DNA of 8,004 bases from CAJQND01 sp051010095 (GTDB taxonomy: Bacteria > Pseudomonadota > Alphaproteobacteria > Rhizobiales > CAJQND01), in contig JBPCVX010000149.1 in the NCBI GenBank assembly GCA_051010095.1, forward strand, positions 1-8,004. The letters are read 5' to 3'. Below, piece by piece: positions 6,713 to 8,004 of this stretch. The notes under the pieces are model-generated. The model ran no database searches and was not told the origin of the DNA. It saw only the letters and a list, made by a program, of their open reading frames with translations. Position numbers and translations under genes: made by a program. Numbering within the stretch: the first letter of the stretch is position 1; each line of letters begins with the position of its first letter.

Positions 6713-7579
6713 GTGTTCCTCATATTCATAGCCATAGGCGTTTGATTTGAGAGGTTTTGGCGACAGCTTGTAGGTTTCTTCGCGTAAGCGATCCATCAGC
6801 GCGCGTCCATCGGGAGCTTCCTGTTTGAGCGCATCGGAACAGATCGGTTGTCCAATAACCACGCGCACAGGTTCATCTACGCGTTTTTTGAACTCCTGGA
6901 TAAGTAGCGCCATGCGCAAATTGTAGTTTAAATGGCTGGCTATCTGGAACAGCCGGGAATTATGTCCTTCAAAGAAAACTGGGACTACGGTAGCGCGCGA
7001 TTTGACCACCAGCTTGGCCGTAAAAGTTCGCCAACTCGGGTCCATAGGGTGACTAAACGGTTTCAGCGCGGTGGAAACAGTCCCGCCCGGGAACACCCCA
7101 ATCGCGCCGCCTTCGACAAGATAGGAGAGCGACTTTTTGCGCGTCTTAATGTTGAGTTGCAATGCCTCCTTGGTTTCTGAAAAATCGATGGGAAGTATCA
7201 CACGATTAAGCTCCTCGGCTTTGCGAAAAACCTGGTGGGCAAGAATGCGAAAATCCGGTCGTGTTTGTGCAAGTATGTGCCCGAGCATCAAACCGTCAAG
7301 AATGCCATAGGGGTGATTGGCGATTACAACCAATGGACTCGAAGAGGGGATGCTTGACAGGGTTCCGCCGACTACGTCAAGCGAAAGTCCATACCGATTG
7401 ACCATGACTTCCCAAAAGTCACACCCTGAAGCGACTTCGCGCTCGTAACCTTCTGCGCGTTTTATCAGACGCAAACGGCCAGTTGCGTTCTCCAGGGCCC
7501 GGATCATTACTTGCGTGGGAGCATTTCTTGCAGAGGTCGCATAACTGATGTCTCGCGCCAAGTTGAAGTGTTTTCCCAT
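6701..7579 (-). CDS. PlsC-like lysophospholipid acyltransferase
   Basis: 292 residues. Seen: the acyltransferase block order N-H-P-Y-G-I-L-D (88-95; catalytic H89 and D95), F-R-I-L-A-H (110-115), F-P-G-G-T-V-S (163-169) and V-P-V-F-F-E-G-H-N-S (199-208). Known: PlsC-type enzymes move an acyl chain from acyl-CoA or acyl-ACP to a lysolipid at the inner membrane, giving phosphatidate or, in relatives such as OlsA, ornithine lipid. Here the usual Glu of F-P-E-G-T is Gly. From memory, this F-P-G-G-T form is shared by a clade of alphaproteobacterial proteins, so it is probably a clade trait and not damage. The acceptor lipid is unknown. There is no clear transmembrane helix, so peripheral membrane association is likely. 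The start is ATG 7579. An AAGGA lies 13 bases upstream on the minus strand, rather far. It is monocistronic within the window. Confidence 0.88.
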   Translation of the reverse strand: MGKHFNLARDISYATSARNAPTQVMIRALENATGRLRLIKRAEGYEREVASGCDFWEVMVNRYGLSLDVVGGTLSSIPSSSPLVVIANHPYGILDGLMLGHILAQTRPDFRILAHQVFRKAEELNRVILPIDFSETKEALQLNIKTRKKSLSYLVEGGAIGVFPGGTVSTALKPFSHPMDPSWRTFTAKLVVKSRATVVPVFFEGHNSRLFQIASHLNYNLRMALLIQEFKKRVDEPVRVVIGQPICSDALKQEAPDGRALMDRLREETYKLSPKPLKSNAYGYEYEEHHRT

Positions 7580-7646
7580 AAGACAGACTGCATCCTTAAA
7601 ATCAGTTCAATTCTGACTTTGTAACAATGCTGTGTGACAGGAAATT

Positions 7647-7701
7647 AAAGCCAAGCGCGCGCAAAATATTCATCGCCGCTTTTCGGCGCGTTGCTGGCTT
7701 T
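7647..7701. repeat. Long imperfect inverted repeat in the divergent intergenic region
   Basis: AAAGCCA (7647-7653) pairs with TGGCTTT (7695-7701). AGCGCGC (7654-7660) pairs with GCGCGTT (7686-7692, one G-T pair), with GC 7693-7694 bulged: 14 bp in all, loop about 25 bases. A competing inner hairpin is CGCCG-CTTTT-CGGCG (7674-7688). T runs flank the outer stem on both strands (TTTT on plus; TTTAATTT on minus), as in a bidirectional terminator, yet no gene is seen to end here. It may be a small RNA end, a palindromic intergenic repeat or a leader structure. Confidence 0.5.
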
Positions 7702-7727
7702 TGAATATGCGAACCTTATTCTTATTG

Positions 7728-7743
7728 GATAACTAATGTTATC
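7728..7743. promoter_or_regulatory. Dyad GATAAC-N4-GTTATC, possible operator
   Basis: Perfect 6-bp arms around TAAT, in the AT-rich DNA before the secretion-adaptor gene. Relative to the candidate promoter at 7747-7775, its centre would lie about 46 bases before the transcription start, a common position for a dimeric activator. No regulator gene is in the window to match it with. Confidence 0.4.
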
Positions 7744-7746
7744 TGA

Positions 7747-7775
7747 TGAACAAAATATAATGTGAAATTTATACT
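7747..7775 (+). promoter_or_regulatory. Candidate promoter of the HlyD-type gene
   Basis: TGAACA (7747-7752), a 17-base spacer and TATACT (7770-7775) give the best-spaced sigma-70-like pair in a very AT-rich stretch (about 7722-7800). A perfect TATAAT also occurs at 7756-7761, but without a convincing -35. Overlapping the -10 is a second dyad, ACTAT-N11-ATAGT (7773-7793), a possible repressor site. The remainder of the 240-base gap (7580-7646) shows nothing definite. Confidence 0.35.
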
Positions 7776-7819
7776 ATTATATATTACTATAGTTATTGAA
7801 TTGATTGAGATGCTGGCAC

Positions 7820-8004
7820 ATGTATCAACGCGAAGATTTAGAGTTTGCGACCGAATATAACGCGGCCTTAAAGCAGGGCCCGCCCAAGGGCACGGGCATA
7901 TTTTTGATTGTTGTTGGTGGTTTGCTTGCCGCTTTCTTGATCTGGGCGAATTGGGCGGAAGTTGATGAAGTAACCCGTGGTGATGGCCGGGTCATTCCGT
8001 CTGG
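7820..8004 (+). CDS. HlyD-family type I secretion membrane fusion protein (3' partial)
   Basis: The first 61 codons of a gene that runs off the right edge. Seen: a short polar cytoplasmic start (M-Y-Q-R-E-D-L-E-F), one membrane segment at about residues 26-46 (G-I-F-L-I-V-V-G-G-L-L-A-A-F-L-I-W), then W-A-E-V-D-E-V-T-R-G-D-G-R-V-I-P-S. Known: an N-terminal anchor followed by W-A-x-x-D-E-V-x-x-G-x-G-x-V-I-P-S is the signature of HlyD/PrtE-type adaptors, which link an inner-membrane ABC transporter to an outer-membrane TolC-like channel and export unfolded proteins such as RTX toxins or adhesins in one step. The ABC transporter and substrate genes must lie outside the window. The start is ATG 7820: an in-frame TGA at 7802-7804 leaves only TTG 7805 as an alternative. 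GAGA (7807-7810) is a weak ribosome-binding site at normal spacing. Confidence 0.9.
   Translation, partial: MYQREDLEFATEYNAALKQGPPKGTGIFLIVVGGLLAAFLIWANWAEVDEVTRGDGRVIPS

Noticed and set aside
7627..7704. 25-codon ORF in the intergenic region before the secretion adaptor
   Set aside because: There is no ribosome-binding site, it runs through the hairpin arms, and its basic composition is what GCGC-rich repeats would give by chance.

Overview
The window reads as chromosomal DNA of an alphaproteobacterium of medium GC content, probably Hyphomicrobiales or a relative. This rests on the style of the proteins, above all the PlsC-type acyltransferase and the type I secretion adaptor, and on a LeuA preceded by its own leucine-rich leader peptide. 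The genus cannot be read from the sequence. No mobile element, integrase, CRISPR array or rRNA is visible.

Layout. (1) Bases 1-1350, plus strand: the 3' part of an isocitrate lyase/PEP mutase superfamily gene, followed after 5 bases by an FMN-binding pyridoxamine-phosphate-oxidase-like gene, probably one operon. (2) Bases 1351-3274: a leucine biosynthesis unit. It has a candidate promoter, a 36-codon leader ORF ending in N-L-L-G-L-L-L-I-C-P, a set of mutually exclusive hairpins, leuA (2-isopropylmalate synthase) and a strong terminator hairpin. (3) Bases 3342-3417: tRNA-Lys(CTT) with encoded CCA. (4) Bases 3466-4578, plus: a GT-B-type glycosyltransferase-like protein starting with GTG, converging on (5) bases 4582-5742, minus: an iron-containing alcohol dehydrogenase with all four metal ligands. 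(6) Bases 5818-6689, plus: a VanZ-like membrane protein and a DinB-family protein joined by an ATGA overlap. (7) Bases 6701-7579, minus: a PlsC-like lysophospholipid acyltransferase. (8) Bases 7580-7819: a divergent intergenic region with a long imperfect hairpin, a 16-bp dyad and an AT-rich promoter-like stretch. (9) Bases 7820-8004, plus: the start of an HlyD-type membrane fusion protein, cut by the window edge.

Most genes are ordinary and functionally unrelated neighbours. The most informative part is the leuA leader. A short ORF carries five Leu codons within six codons, its stop codon lies in a hairpin arm, and repeated CCTGA/TCAGG arms form alternative pairings, the last of which buries the leuA ribosome-binding site just before a short T run. 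This is the architecture of leucine attenuation, with an unsettled final step: transcription termination or occlusion of the ribosome-binding site. The second region of interest is the regulatory DNA upstream of the secretion adaptor. No wholly new multi-gene system is apparent.
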